This document shows positions 42,053 through 52,066 of a DNA stretch of 64,000 bases, in pieces. Source of the DNA: Bog-473 sp963706555. GTDB taxonomy: Bacteria; Actinomycetota; Acidimicrobiia; Acidimicrobiales; RAAP-2. The DNA lies in the NCBI GenBank assembly GCA_963706555.1, contig OY970164.1:4650001-4714000 (forward strand), written 5' to 3'. Positions within the stretch are counted from its first letter, which is position 1. Each line of letters starts with the position of its first letter. A program made the position numbers and the translations under genes. The notes below the pieces were generated by a model. The model saw nothing but the letters and a program-made list of their open reading frames with translations. It did not search any database and was not told the DNA's origin.

Positions 42053-44073
42053 GACGACCGCCCGGGGGATGCGCCGAGCTCGACCCTGACAGGAGATGTC
42101 CGCACACCGGGCAGTGTCAACTCTTGGGACCGCCGGCAACGGCATTGGCGGTCCCCTCCGACCACAGTGAGCGCTACCTCGTCGCTCCTACATGCGTCCT
42201 GGGCGTAGTCGCAGCGCGGATTGAACCGGCACCCCGACGGGAACTGACCGGCTTGGGGCACCTGTCCCGCGATCAACGAGGGCTGCTCGAGCGACTCTCG
42301 GATGCCGGGCTGCGCGGCCAAAAGGGCCGCCGTATAGGGGTGCAGCGGGTGGGCGAACATGTCGGCTGTGGCCGCGCGCTCGACCATCTGCCCGGCATAC
42401 ATCACCGCGATCTCGTCGGAGAACTCAGAGATGAGCGCCAGGTCATGGGTCACGAAGAGCACGGCCAGGTCTGCGGACTCGCGGAACTCGTGGAGAAGCT
42501 CCACGATCTGCGCCTGGACGGTCACGTCGAGCGCCGTCGTCGGCTCGTCGGCGATGAGCAGACGGGGATGGCAGCTCAGGGCCATGGCGATCATCACCCG
42601 CTGGCGCATTCCACCCGAGAGTTGGTGCGGGTAGGCGGAAAGACGCCGGACCGGATCGGGAATGTGCACGCTCTCGAGGAGGCGGGCCGCCCGGTCCCGG
42701 GCTGCGGCCCGACTGACGTTCTCATGAAGCCGTATCGCTTCGATGAGTTGGTAGCCGACGCTGAACGCCGGGTCGAGGCTGGCCAGGGGGTCCTGGAACA
42801 CCATGGCGATGTCGCGCCCCCGGATCTGGCGCAGCTCGTCGAAGTCCGCGTCCAGAAGGTTCTTGCCACCGAACCGGATGGACCCTCCGACGATCCGGGC
42901 CGGCGGCGTCGGAAGGAGGCGCAGGATGGCCAGCGAGCTGACCGTCTTGCCGCAGCCCGACTCTCCGACAAGGCCCACGATCTTGCCGGCCTCGACATCG
43001 AACGACACGTGGTCGACGACGCGCACCGCGCCGGCGTCGGTGTCGAATTCGATGCACAGGTCACGGACTTCGAGAAGAGCAGGAGATGCGCCCGGTGCGG
43101 TGCCGGCATCGGTGCGCTCCACCGCTTGTGCGTACACCACGGCGGTCATCCCGCGTTGGCGGCTGGCGCGGCGCTGTCCACGTTTTCGGTTCGTCGTGGC
43201 GGACCCGCTCAACGTGTCCCGCAGGCCGTCGCCCATCGTATTGAATGCGAGGACGGTGAGGGCGATCGTGAGACCGGCCGGGACCAGGGACCACGGATGC
43301 GTGAAGAGTGACGTGTCGTACGCTTCTTGCAGCATGCCGCCCCAGCTGGCCGCCGGCGGAGGCGGTCCGAGACCCAGAAAGCTCAACCCTGATTCGGCCA
43401 GTAGCGCCGAGCCGAGGGCGATCGCCACGGCGACGACCAGGCCGGTCAACACATTGGGGAGCACCCGCAGGACGACGATGCGCACCGGGGACGTGCCGAT
43501 CGCCGTCGACGCCTCGACGAATGACTCCTCCCTGATGGCGAGGGTCTGCCCCCGGATAAATCGTGCGAACCCCGGGGCGAAGACGATGGCGAGGGCGAGG
43601 GCCGTGTCGTTGATGGAACTGCCCAGCACGGCGACCACCGCGAGTGCGAGCACCAGTGGGGGAAACGCGAGGCCGGCGTCAGTGGCCCGCATGAGGACGT
43701 AGTCGACCTTGCCACCCCGAAAGCCCGCGACAAGACCGATCACGAGAGCCAACACCAACGCCAGGGCCACCGTCTCGAAGGTGACCTGTAGGGATCCTCT
43801 GGCGCCCCAGATGAGTCGGCTCAAGACGTCTCGCCCGAGGTCGTCGGTCCCGAGCCAGTGGCTGGCACTGATGCCGGCCGAGGCCTGCTCGAGATGTTGT
43901 TCGTTCGGGTCGTGGGGCGCGATCCACGGCGCGAAGATGGCGCACACGATGACCAGCACGAGCCAGCCGATGGCCAGAATGACGGCGGGGTTGGAGAGGA
44001 ACCGCACGAGCTGGCGGTGGTCACCCCACCGCTCGCGCAGCCCCGGGCTCTCGGCGACGACGGCGGTGGTCAA
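42049..44073 (-). CDS. ABC transporter permease-ATPase fusion (DppC-DppD type)
   Basis: One reading frame of about 674 residues joins a permease (residues about 1-290; LSNPAVILAIGWLVLVIVCA and the EAA-like loop EASTAIGTSPVRIVVLRVLP) to an ATPase (about 300-674; GLVGESGCGKTVSS, FQDPLASLDPAF, LSGGMRQRVMIAM, RLLIADEPTTALDV). Such fused permease/ATPase proteins are known in actinobacterial peptide transporters. An internal Met (MTAVVYAQ) could start a separate ATPase. I use TTG 44073 as start because it avoids overlap with the upstream permease gene; other starts are possible. Confidence 0.85.
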   Translation of the reverse strand: MTTAVVAESPGLRERWGDHRQLVRFLSNPAVILAIGWLVLVIVCAIFAPWIAPHDPNEQHLEQASAGISASHWLGTDDLGRDVLSRLIWGARGSLQVTFETVALALVLALVIGLVAGFRGGKVDYVLMRATDAGLAFPPLVLALAVVAVLGSSINDTALALAIVFAPGFARFIRGQTLAIREESFVEASTAIGTSPVRIVVLRVLPNVLTGLVVAVAIALGSALLAESGLSFLGLGPPPPAASWGGMLQEAYDTSLFTHPWSLVPAGLTIALTVLAFNTMGDGLRDTLSGSATTNRKRGQRRASRQRGMTAVVYAQAVERTDAGTAPGASPALLEVRDLCIEFDTDAGAVRVVDHVSFDVEAGKIVGLVGESGCGKTVSSLAILRLLPTPPARIVGGSIRFGGKNLLDADFDELRQIRGRDIAMVFQDPLASLDPAFSVGYQLIEAIRLHENVSRAAARDRAARLLESVHIPDPVRRLSAYPHQLSGGMRQRVMIAMALSCHPRLLIADEPTTALDVTVQAQIVELLHEFRESADLAVLFVTHDLALISEFSDEIAVMYAGQMVERAATADMFAHPLHPYTAALLAAQPGIRESLEQPSLIAGQVPQAGQFPSGCRFNPRCDYAQDACRSDEVALTVVGGDRQCRCRRSQELTLPGVRTSPVRVELGASPGRSS

Positions 44074-44089
44074 AAGAGTCCGATCGTGA

Positions 44090-45043
44090 TCACGCCACGC
44101 GCACCTTCGGGTTGAGGTAGCCGTAGCTGATGTCGGCAATGAGGCTCATCGCCATCTGGAAGAGCACGAAGACGATGGCAACACCCTGGACGACCGGCAG
44201 GTCATGATCGGTGATACCGCTCAGCATGTAGGTCCCGAGCCCCGGGATCGAGAAGATCTGCTCGACGATCACGGCTCCGCCGAGCAGATACCCGATCTGG
44301 AGCCCGAAGACGGTCACGACGGGCATCGACGCGTTCTTGAGCCCATGGCGCAGGAGGACCGCCCGGCGCGTCCCTCCCTTGGCCCACGCGGTGCGGACAT
44401 AGGGCGTCTCGAGGACGTCGATGAGTGATGCCCGAAGTTGTCGGGCGAGCGTTGCGCCCACCAAGAGGCCGAGGGTGACGGCGGGCAGGATCATGTCCCT
44501 CAGCCATCCGGTGAATGACGTCGTGATGGCCGTGTAGCCGGTCGGAGGCAGGATCTTCCAGTGGACAGCGAAGATCGAGACCAAAATGATGGCCAGCCAG
44601 AAGCTCGGGATCGCCAGCCCCAGCGTGGAGAAGGCTCGGGCACCGCTGTCGATCGCGCCTCGGGGCCGGATGCCCGAAAGGATGCCCAGCGGGATCCCGA
44701 CGATCAGTGAGACGATCGACGAGGCCACGACCAGGCCGAAGGTGATCGGGAACCGAATGGCGATCTGGGAGCTCACCGACTGGCCCGTCGAGAGGGACGT
44801 GCCCAAGTTTCCATGGAGGGCGTTGGTCAGCCAGTGCCAGTACTGGACGAGCAGCGGATCGTTGAGATGGAGCTCGGCTCGCACCCGGGCGATCTCGGCC
44901 GGGGTTGCGCTCAAACCGCCGGCCAACGTGACGGCCGGGTCTCCCGGAACGAGTGCCAGCAAGAAGAAGACGGCGAATGAGACGATGAGCAGCACGGGGA
45001 TGACGCTCAACAGCCGCCTTAGGATCGACTTGCCCACCCACAC
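44090..45043 (-). CDS. ABC transporter permease, OppB/DppB type
   Basis: GTG 45043 begins VWVGKSILRRLLSVIPVLLI, the usual first helix. The 317 residues contain about six hydrophobic segments, ALVPGDPAVTLAGG, GILSGIRPRGAIDSGAR and the cytoplasmic EAA loop RTAWAKGGTRRAVLLRHGLK then NASMPVV. It pairs with the fused DppC-like domain to form the membrane channel. It is the first gene of the leftward unit dppB-dppCD-dppF-SBP1. Confidence 0.92.
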   Translation of the reverse strand: MWVGKSILRRLLSVIPVLLIVSFAVFFLLALVPGDPAVTLAGGLSATPAEIARVRAELHLNDPLLVQYWHWLTNALHGNLGTSLSTGQSVSSQIAIRFPITFGLVVASSIVSLIVGIPLGILSGIRPRGAIDSGARAFSTLGLAIPSFWLAIILVSIFAVHWKILPPTGYTAITTSFTGWLRDMILPAVTLGLLVGATLARQLRASLIDVLETPYVRTAWAKGGTRRAVLLRHGLKNASMPVVTVFGLQIGYLLGGAVIVEQIFSIPGLGTYMLSGITDHDLPVVQGVAIVFVLFQMAMSLIADISYGYLNPKVRVA

Positions 45044-45318
45044 CCCCCAAGGCGCATGCCGCGAAACGGCTAACTGTACGGCTGTCGCGTGCTTACCACA
45101 AGCTCACACACGACCCTCGGGGATGAACGAAGGTGTCACCGGCGGGCCAAGTCGGAGAGCTCCCGACGGGGATGCGAGGGCAACACTCGAGCCCGGGTGA
45201 CTGGACAGCGGCCATAAATCGGATCAGCATGGTGACGCAGCCGCGTGACGAGTGTCAGGGGCAGTGCGGTCGTAGGTGCCGGGTAGGACCTATCCGGCGG
45301 CGAAATGGGGGGAAAGCA

Positions 45319-46983
45319 ATGCTGCTATCAAGGGCTCGGAATCAGAGCTGGTCCGCGTCCAGAGGCCGCACCAGGCAGATGTCGTCGGTCCGGCGCACAA
45401 CCGCGCCATCGTTGAGGACCAAACTGGCAGGAGCGATACGCCTCGCTTCGGTCGCAAGCGCAGCGATCGTCCTCCTCCTGAGCGCGCAGGTGCTCGTGAC
45501 CAATGGGGGAACAGCCGGTGCGGCATCGAGCCATCAGTACGGTGTGTTGACCGACGGGTACGACCTTTCCGCCCAGATCAATCCCATCGAATTCGACCCG
45601 ACCCAATTCACGAGCTCCGCGTGCTGCTTCGGCTACGACTGGCCGATCTACGGCGGGCTCTTGCGCGAGACGACCAGTGGGGCATACGTCCCGGACCTGG
45701 CGTCCGCCGTGACGGTGCCGAACTCGACGACGATCGACATCACCATCCGTCCCGGGCTCGTCTACTCCAACGGCACGCCACTCGACGCAAACGCGGTAAA
45801 GGCCGGGTGGGAGCGCAACATGACCAACCCTCACCCGGGTGTTTGGGACCAGTCCTTCTCGCAGATCTCCTCGATCAACGTCACGGGCTCCCACACTCTC
45901 GTGCTCACCTTCTCGCAACCCGTGGCGAGCTCCTTCTACCCTCACCTGGCCGACCAGGAGTCCTTCATGGCATTGCCGACAGGTTCGAGCTCGGGCACCC
46001 CGAACGAGAACGTCGTGGGTGCCGGGCCTTTCGTCCTGAAGAGCTACGTCCAGGGTGAGAAGATCGTCCTGGTCAAGAACCCGAAATACTGGGACGCCAA
46101 GGCCATTCATCTGGCGGGGATCACGTTCATCAACGTCCCGCCGGGTCCGCAACAGCTCACCACGGTCGAGTCCGGATTGGTCGACGTAGGGGGAATCCCC
46201 GACAACGACATCCCGGCCCTCAAGAGCCAACCAGACCTGCAGTCCACGTCGCTGTTCCCGGATGCGGCCTACTACTTCGTGCCGATCTGCAAGGCATCGG
46301 GACCCTTGTCGAACGTGAGGGTCCGCCAAGCGCTCAACTACGCCACCAACCGCGTCGCCATCAACAACGCACTTTTCTTCGGCAAGGGAGAGCCGGCGTG
46401 GAGCATCTTCCCGTCGTCAGCCAGCTACTACGACAGCTCCCTGACGAACGACTATGCCTATAACCTCAAGAAGGCCAAGCAGCTCCTCGCTCAAGCAGGG
46501 TATCCACACGGCTTCAGCACCACGCTCATGCCCCTGCCGCAGGCGGAGAACACCCAGTTGGCCACCGTGCTGCAGCAACAGTGGAAGCAGATCGGCGTCA
46601 ATGTCCAGATCGTCCAAGCATCGAACTACGTGACCGACCTCTATACAGATAACAAGGCGCAAATGGGCCTGAACCCGCAGGGTCTCCCGGGAATCCAGAA
46701 GTTGACCACCCAGTACACCCCGGGAGACGTCGGCGACCTCTGCAACTACAACAATCCGACCCTGAACAAGCTGACCAACGAGGTCGAGGCCCTGCCGCCG
46801 AGCAGTCCGAAGTTGCGGAGCGTCTGGGTCCAGATACAGAGATTCGTCGCCGCAAACGCGCTCTCCGTCTATGTCGACTACGCGCCCGAGGTCACGGTGG
46901 CGAAGAAGGACGTGTCACACCTCCAAGTCATTCCCTACGTTGGCGGCGTCACGAACTACTGGGTGGTGTCAGTCCCGGCGTGA
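45319..46983 (+). CDS. Oligopeptide-type ABC transporter substrate-binding protein (SBP 2)
   Basis: ATG 45319 follows GGGGGGAAAG; the open frame upstream is not coding. The 554-residue product has a long basic N-terminus and a signal-like helix (LASVASAAIVLLLSAQVLVT). It is clearly a paralogue of SBP 1: shared stretches include DLSAQINPIEFDP (DLTSQINPIAFDP in SBP 1), NPKYW, LFFGKGEPAWSIFP, NPQGLPGIQK and VEALPPSSPKL, and the end NYWVVSV is the same. It is transcribed divergently from dppB, so the importer can be served by two binding proteins with possibly different substrates or regulation. Confidence 0.87.
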   Translation: MLLSRARNQSWSASRGRTRQMSSVRRTTAPSLRTKLAGAIRLASVASAAIVLLLSAQVLVTNGGTAGAASSHQYGVLTDGYDLSAQINPIEFDPTQFTSSACCFGYDWPIYGGLLRETTSGAYVPDLASAVTVPNSTTIDITIRPGLVYSNGTPLDANAVKAGWERNMTNPHPGVWDQSFSQISSINVTGSHTLVLTFSQPVASSFYPHLADQESFMALPTGSSSGTPNENVVGAGPFVLKSYVQGEKIVLVKNPKYWDAKAIHLAGITFINVPPGPQQLTTVESGLVDVGGIPDNDIPALKSQPDLQSTSLFPDAAYYFVPICKASGPLSNVRVRQALNYATNRVAINNALFFGKGEPAWSIFPSSASYYDSSLTNDYAYNLKKAKQLLAQAGYPHGFSTTLMPLPQAENTQLATVLQQQWKQIGVNVQIVQASNYVTDLYTDNKAQMGLNPQGLPGIQKLTTQYTPGDVGDLCNYNNPTLNKLTNEVEALPPSSPKLRSVWVQIQRFVAANALSVYVDYAPEVTVAKKDVSHLQVIPYVGGVTNYWVVSVPA

Positions 46984-47027
46984 GGTGACTGCGCGCTCTT
47001 CCGGGCATCACGTCTGCGGACGTGGTG

Positions 47028-47981
47028 CTACACGTTGATGCGGAGCTCAGCATCCACGACGGCTCGTGCGTCACGCGTACGGCCCCGTCCGTAGTCGCCA
47101 AGAATGGTCGTGCGCTGCAGGTGACGCTCGCTCTCGGCGGGAACCCCTTTCGCGCAATGCATCATCCGCCAGTTGTCCCACAGCACAAGGTCACTCGTGG
47201 ACCATTTGTGGAAGTACGCACCGGACTCATCGGTCGCGTGTGCAATCACTTCGTGCAGCAAGGCGTCGCCCTCGCGGCTGTCCATCCCTTCGACACCCAT
47301 TGCGAACCACGGCGACACATTCAGAACCTTGCGTCCCGTCTCGGGTTGCCGGAACACGAGTGGGTGCACGACCTCGGGAAAGCCGTCAGGGCGACTCATC
47401 AACTTGCTGGAACGCGGATCCATCCGTCGGAGCTTCAGCCCGGGAGTGGAACCGAAGCGTTGCTCCGATGCGTCGATGTCGAATCGATAGACAACCTCCA
47501 GCTCGTCGATCCGCTCCTTGAGGCGATCGGCAAGCGTGTCGTACGCGGCGATCTGATCAATGAACCCGGTCTCGCCGCCATCCTCTGGAACCACGATCGG
47601 ACGCAGAATTCCACCGTGGTTGATGCGATCGACATAGACGAGATCGAAATGCCACGGCAGCCATGCGCCGCGACGGCTGCTGTCGGCGAATTCGTAGACT
47701 TCACCGAAGACCGAGTCGTAGCGGATGTCCGAAAGTTCGGGGCGGCCCGGTTTGGTGGGATCGCGAAGCGGGTGGATCTCCGGGGTCCCGAATACCGAGC
47801 TCAGGGCGATGTGTCCCGCTTCGTTTGTGACAGGGCCCTGGAAGACGACCAATCCCCGGTCCACCCAAAGTGCGACCAGTGCCTGCCGGACCACCGGGTC
47901 CTCCAATGTGGACATATCGAGATCGGTGACGATCGATCCGAATGCCAGATCTTCCGACAGAGGTTGGACCTGAAAGTTCAT
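47028..47981 (-). CDS. TauD/TfdA-family Fe(II)/2-oxoglutarate dioxygenase
   Basis: The 317-residue product starts at ATG 47981, overlapping the restored stop of the upstream aldehyde dehydrogenase gene (ATGA). The Fe ligands are in WHFDLVYVDR (H-x-D, about residue 107) and the distal His in WRMMHCAKGV; the 2-oxoglutarate Arg is in HLQRTTILGDYG. Members hydroxylate taurine, phenoxyacetates, alkyl sulfates and other small acids. The C-terminal part is complete. Same strand as the ALDH, so probably one operon. Confidence 0.9.
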   Translation of the reverse strand: MNFQVQPLSEDLAFGSIVTDLDMSTLEDPVVRQALVALWVDRGLVVFQGPVTNEAGHIALSSVFGTPEIHPLRDPTKPGRPELSDIRYDSVFGEVYEFADSSRRGAWLPWHFDLVYVDRINHGGILRPIVVPEDGGETGFIDQIAAYDTLADRLKERIDELEVVYRFDIDASEQRFGSTPGLKLRRMDPRSSKLMSRPDGFPEVVHPLVFRQPETGRKVLNVSPWFAMGVEGMDSREGDALLHEVIAHATDESGAYFHKWSTSDLVLWDNWRMMHCAKGVPAESERHLQRTTILGDYGRGRTRDARAVVDAELRINV

Positions 47982-49644
47982 CGGTTGGCCTTTGTGGGTG
48001 CGTGCTTCCTCCCGGCGAACGTAGCAGAGCTTCCTGGTCGGCGGGCCCCAACACGAACACCGAAGGTGGACCCTCCGAGGTCAGCGCGCTGGGCAGGCGG
48101 GAGTAGCTCGGGAAGTTCCCGAAGAGCTCTTCGTCGCCTCCCTCGGGTCCGTAGGTGAGGGCGTGCACCAGCAGGTCTCCCCCGACGAATGCACCCTTCC
48201 ATGACGCGCCGAGTCCCCCGAAGACCTCTTCGCGGTCGCCCCGGCTCCGCGGCTTGTTGACCCCGACCTTGAAGGCCAACAGTTCTTCGGAGACGCGCCC
48301 GGCCATGTCGGCATCGTCGGTCGCGATGCTGGCCACCAGCGACCCGTTCGAGACGTTCATCGCTGCCACGAGCTCGGCCTGGGTGTCGACGACGACGACC
48401 GAGTCCAGCGGGCCGAAGGGCTCGGCGTGATGGAGTGACCACGATGCCGGAGGCTGGAGCACGCAGGACGGGGCGACATAGGCCGAGGTGTCCTGGGCGT
48501 CGAGGAACAGCCCGTCGCCGACCGAGCCCCGGTAGAGGGGGATGCCGCCGCCGCTCACCGCTTCGTCGAACTGCTTCGTCAGCTCGGCGGCCTTCGTCGC
48601 ATGGATGACCGGCCCGAAGTCGAGTTCGGGCAGAGGATCGTCCGGATTGGCCACGGCCAGGGGATTCCCGAACTTGATTGCGTTCACGACCGGCAAGTAC
48701 GCCTCCAAGAAGGCGGGGATGAGGCGGCGCTGGACCACATAGCGGGGATAGGCCGTGCAGCGTTGCTTGGCGTACTCGAACCCCTTTCGCATGTGTTGGG
48801 CCAAAAGGTCCCACTGCGAGAAATTCCAGATCCCCCACGAGTTGAGGCCCTCCTGCTCGAGCATGTGCCGTCGACCGGTATCGGCGAGGGAGACCGCGGC
48901 CCGCCGCCCGTTCGCACGGCCCCCCACGAAGACCAGTGCGCCGATCCCCTCGGAGCGGATGAGCACCTCCCCCATGTGCGAGCCCATCCCCGAGAGCAGC
49001 GTGACCGGAAGACCAGCGCGGCGCATGAGGGCATGGGCGAGCGTCAGGGCGTAGAACCCGCCCTGGCTCGGCGTCTTGGCCACGACCGCATTGCCCGCCA
49101 GGGCCTGGACCAGCTCGGCGTGGACCTGGACGCTCATCGGATAGTTCCAACTCGCGATGTTCGAGACGGGTCCGGGCAACGGTTGGCGTTGCGTGCCATC
49201 GCTCGAAGTGAGCTGTCGTTCGATCTGGCCGAGATACCACCGGGCCCCGTCGACACAACGGTCGACATCGGCACAGGCCAGTCGCCACGGCTTCCCGATC
49301 TCCCACACCAAGAGGAGGGCCAGCAGATCGCGATGCTCGACCAGGGCGTCGACAGCGTCGGAGACCAGGGTCCGGCGCGTATCGAGGTCGACGCCTGCCC
49401 ACTCCTCGTGTTCTTTGACCGCGTGCGCAACGGCGGCCACCGCTTCTTCGTAGTTCACAAGTGGCGGTCCCGGAATCGGCGCGCCGTCGACGGCATTGAC
49501 GTGGTCACCTGGAATGCCGATCCGCCGCCACTCACCCCTCGTGAGATTGCGCAGGCGGTCAGAGTCGAAAGCCTCGGGTGCGACCTGGATGCACTTTGCG
49601 TACGTCTCCCACCACGACGTCCCGGGCTTGAGGATTAAGGACAC
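47978..49644 (-). CDS. Aldehyde dehydrogenase family protein (C-terminal frameshift)
   Basis: The 555-residue NAD(P)-dependent dehydrogenase has the nucleophile Cys in YAKQRCTAYPRYVV and the general-base Glu in MLEQEGLNSWGIW, with GNAVVAKTPSQGG earlier. It oxidises an aldehyde to the acid; the substrate is unknown. The present frame runs on into the TauD gene to 47701. Adding one G in the run GGGCCCC (48043-48049) ends it as GARRPGSSATFAGRKHAPTK...ANR, with TGA at 47978-47980 overlapping the TauD start. Given the neat overlap this is my preferred reading. The start is GTG 49644. Confidence 0.83.
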
Positions 49645-49717
49645 CGTTCGTCGCTCCCTCGATCGAGTGACACAACCGACACCCGTGAACTCTACCTGGT
49701 GAGATCAGGCGACGATT

Positions 49718-50233
49718 TTACGATTCCTCGACGGCGACGATGTCAATGCGAATCTCCACTTCCGGTTCGACTCGCGCCATCAACAGGCGAGGTGGATCCA
49801 TTCCGAATTCGCGAATGTCGAATCTGGATGTCCCGCCCACCTCGATGGAGTGCCCGTCCACGACCGAGACGCGGAGGAGGCCTTCGTGCTCGCGGGTCAC
49901 GCCCCGAAACGTGATGTCGCCACTCACCTGGTACATCCCTTGCGCGCCCGATGGCTCCATCTTCCTGAGCACTCCCACAATGGTGGGGAAGCGGCCGGAG
50001 TCGATGCGCCGGTGCAATTCCCGGTCTTCCAAACGGTTGCCCGAACGGAGGCGGTCCACCGCGAGGGAGAGCTCCCCGGACGGGCTTGCGGTCACCGCAA
50101 CTCCCCCGTCTGCTCCAAGGGCAACGTCGAGATAGCCCTCCACTCCGTCAGTGCCCGAATGGATGGGGTGCACGTTCGAGCGGGCATCGATCCACATGTG
50201 TGAGCGCTCGGGCGAGAACACATAGCGCGTCAT
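49718..50233 (-). CDS. YceI-family lipid-binding protein
   Basis: The 171-residue product shows the YceI lipocalin-like fold pattern: TRYVFSPERSHMWIDARSNV at the start, VSGDITFRGVTREHEGLLRV, and IEVGGTSRFDIREFGMDPPR near the end. YceI proteins bind isoprenoids or fatty acids in the periplasm or at the surface; here no signal peptide is present, so it may be cytoplasmic. It lies between the ALDH gene (same strand, 73 bp) and the divergent CoA-transferase gene. Confidence 0.85.
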   Translation of the reverse strand: MTRYVFSPERSHMWIDARSNVHPIHSGTDGVEGYLDVALGADGGVAVTASPSGELSLAVDRLRSGNRLEDRELHRRIDSGRFPTIVGVLRKMEPSGAQGMYQVSGDITFRGVTREHEGLLRVSVVDGHSIEVGGTSRFDIREFGMDPPRLLMARVEPEVEIRIDIVAVEES

Positions 50234-50460
50234 CCTTCTCCCCCGTCCGAACCCGGGAGGACACGGCGGATCTCGTCACGACGCGAGGCGGCCGAGCTCC
50301 CCGCGACCTCGTGCCTCCCTTCCATGCGAGGGAACCGTACCGCCTCGTCGCGTCGGCGGCCGCCCATGAGTCGGCGCCGAAGAGGGCGGCGCTACCATTC
50401 CTGGCCGTACAGGGTGGATGCCCCGCCTTCCCCGTGGCCCGATTGCAATGGAGGATCAGA

Positions 50461-51687
50461 ATGACCGACATCATGAAGGGTGTGCGCATCCTCGAGGTGG
50501 CTGAGCACACCTTCGTACCGGCCGCTTCGGCCATCCTCGCCGACTGGGGAGCCGAGGTGATCAAGATCGAGCACGTCGAGCGGGGCGATGCGATGCGCGG
50601 TCTCGCATCGAGTGGCGTCATGGCGATGGGGGGCGATGTCCATGTCCTCCTGGAGCACTCCAATCGTGGGAAGAAGAGCATCGGCGTCGACCTGACCACG
50701 CCCAAAGGAATGGACGTCGTCTACCGGCTCGCCGCCACGTGTGACGTCTTCCTCACCAACAAGCTCCCGGCCGTCCGCAAGAAACTCCACGTGGAACTGG
50801 ACGACATCCGGGCCCACAACCCCAACATCATCTACGTGGCCGGCACGGGAGGTGGCGAGCGCGGACCCGACGCCGACAAGGGCGGCTACGACTTCTTGAG
50901 CTACTGGTGCCGCGCCGGGAGCGCAATGGGTTGTACCCCGGCGGACGCCGAAGGTCTGGTGGCACAGCCGGCCCCCGGCTACGGCGACTCGATCGGTGGC
51001 ATGACCATTGCCGGCGGAATCATGGGGGCACTCTTTCATCGGGAGCGGACCGGCGAGGCGACGTCGGTCGACGTCTCCCTGTTGAGCGTCGGTCTCTGGG
51101 CCATGAGCCCCGCCGTCGCTCTGTCGCTACAGACCAACAGCCCCTGGCGGGCGCCCTCAGGCTCGGGTGGCGGCGGCGGCCCGTCGAACCCGCTCGTCGG
51201 CGTCTACCGGACCGAGGACGGACGTTTCATTGCCATGTCGTGCCTGCAGGGCTTCTACTACTGGCCCAGTGCGTGTCGGGTCGTAGGCCGCGAAGACCTC
51301 ATTGCCGATGAACGGTTCACGTCGCACGAACTGCTTGCGGCAAACGCCGGCGTGGCACGTGAGATCCTGACCTCCGTTTTCGCATCGGCCCCGCTGGCCG
51401 AATGGCGCGAACGGCTGGCTTCGTTCGACGGCCAGTGGTCCATCGCACAGGACAGCCTCGAAGTCGTCGAAGATCCCCAAGTCGTCGCGAACAGCTACCT
51501 CGGCGAAACGATCAACGCGGCCGGAATTCCGTTCAATCTTGTGACTGTCCCCGTCCAATTCGGGGGTGTTGCTGCGTCACCTCACCGAGCACCCGAGTTC
51601 AACGAGCACTGCGACGAGATCCTCGCGAGCATCGACGTGGGCCCCGAGGACGTCCTGGAGCTCAAGATCGAAGGGGTGGTCGCGTAG
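50461..51687 (+). CDS. CaiB/BaiF-family CoA-transferase
   Basis: ATG 50461 has GGAGGATC upstream. The 408-residue enzyme begins MTDIMKGVRILEVAEHTFVP and contains LADWGAEVIKIEHVERGDA, SNRGKKSIGVDLTTPKG, and GYGDSIGGMTIAGGIMGA, the last with the conserved catalytic Asp. Class III CoA-transferases move CoA between organic acids (carnitine, bile acids, oxalate, 2-methylacyl acids), often to activate a substrate. It may feed the acyl-CoA dehydrogenase and thiolase genes nearby. Confidence 0.92.
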   Translation: MTDIMKGVRILEVAEHTFVPAASAILADWGAEVIKIEHVERGDAMRGLASSGVMAMGGDVHVLLEHSNRGKKSIGVDLTTPKGMDVVYRLAATCDVFLTNKLPAVRKKLHVELDDIRAHNPNIIYVAGTGGGERGPDADKGGYDFLSYWCRAGSAMGCTPADAEGLVAQPAPGYGDSIGGMTIAGGIMGALFHRERTGEATSVDVSLLSVGLWAMSPAVALSLQTNSPWRAPSGSGGGGGPSNPLVGVYRTEDGRFIAMSCLQGFYYWPSACRVVGREDLIADERFTSHELLAANAGVAREILTSVFASAPLAEWRERLASFDGQWSIAQDSLEVVEDPQVVANSYLGETINAAGIPFNLVTVPVQFGGVAASPHRAPEFNEHCDEILASIDVGPEDVLELKIEGVVA

Positions 51688-51730
51688 TGCCGGCTGCGAG
51701 TCCCCCTGACGCCTGGGGGGAGATCCGCGC

Positions 51731-52049
51731 GTGATCGATCGCAAAACTCTGGACCTGGCGGGAAGCCTCATCGCCAAGGCGCAACGCACCGACTTTGATG
51801 GTGAGGCGATCGCGTTCGTCGAGAAATCCTATTCTCTCCTGGCGAAGGTGATCACCACCTACGACGAAGCGGTCACCCCACCGGGTACAGGGACGCGCCG
51901 CCGTGAACGGCGGCTCCTTCGAGACCGGCGCGCGACGCCTTACCATATTCGGCTTCTCAGATCGCAAGACCAATCCGGCCGATGCCTATCGAAAACTTGA
52001 TCGCGACCCGCGGCCGCCGGGCGATTCCCGGATCGACTTCGACGCATAG
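51731..52049 (+). CDS. DUF2786-like small protein (frameshifted)
   Basis: GTG 51731 begins VIDRKTLDLAGSLIAKAQRT, then DFDGEAIAFVEKSYSLLAKV, close to the DUF2786 pattern (L-x-A-K-A-x-S-T-x-F-x-x-E-A). The frame then breaks twice, at ACGCGCCGCC (51893-51902) and GGCGCGACG (51927-51935). One added GC at each gives TRAAVNGGSFETGARRLTIF, then GFSDRKTNPADAYRKLD. The end is unresolved: TAG at 52047-52049 fits only if a further base is missing near 52020. The function of the family is unknown. Confidence 0.6.
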
Positions 52050-52066
52050 GGCATTGCGTCATCTCC

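Noticed and set aside
42049..44073. The joined permease-ATPase frame as an assembly error.
   Set aside because: Both halves and the linker are in one frame with no stop or shift, and such fusions are known in related peptide transporters.
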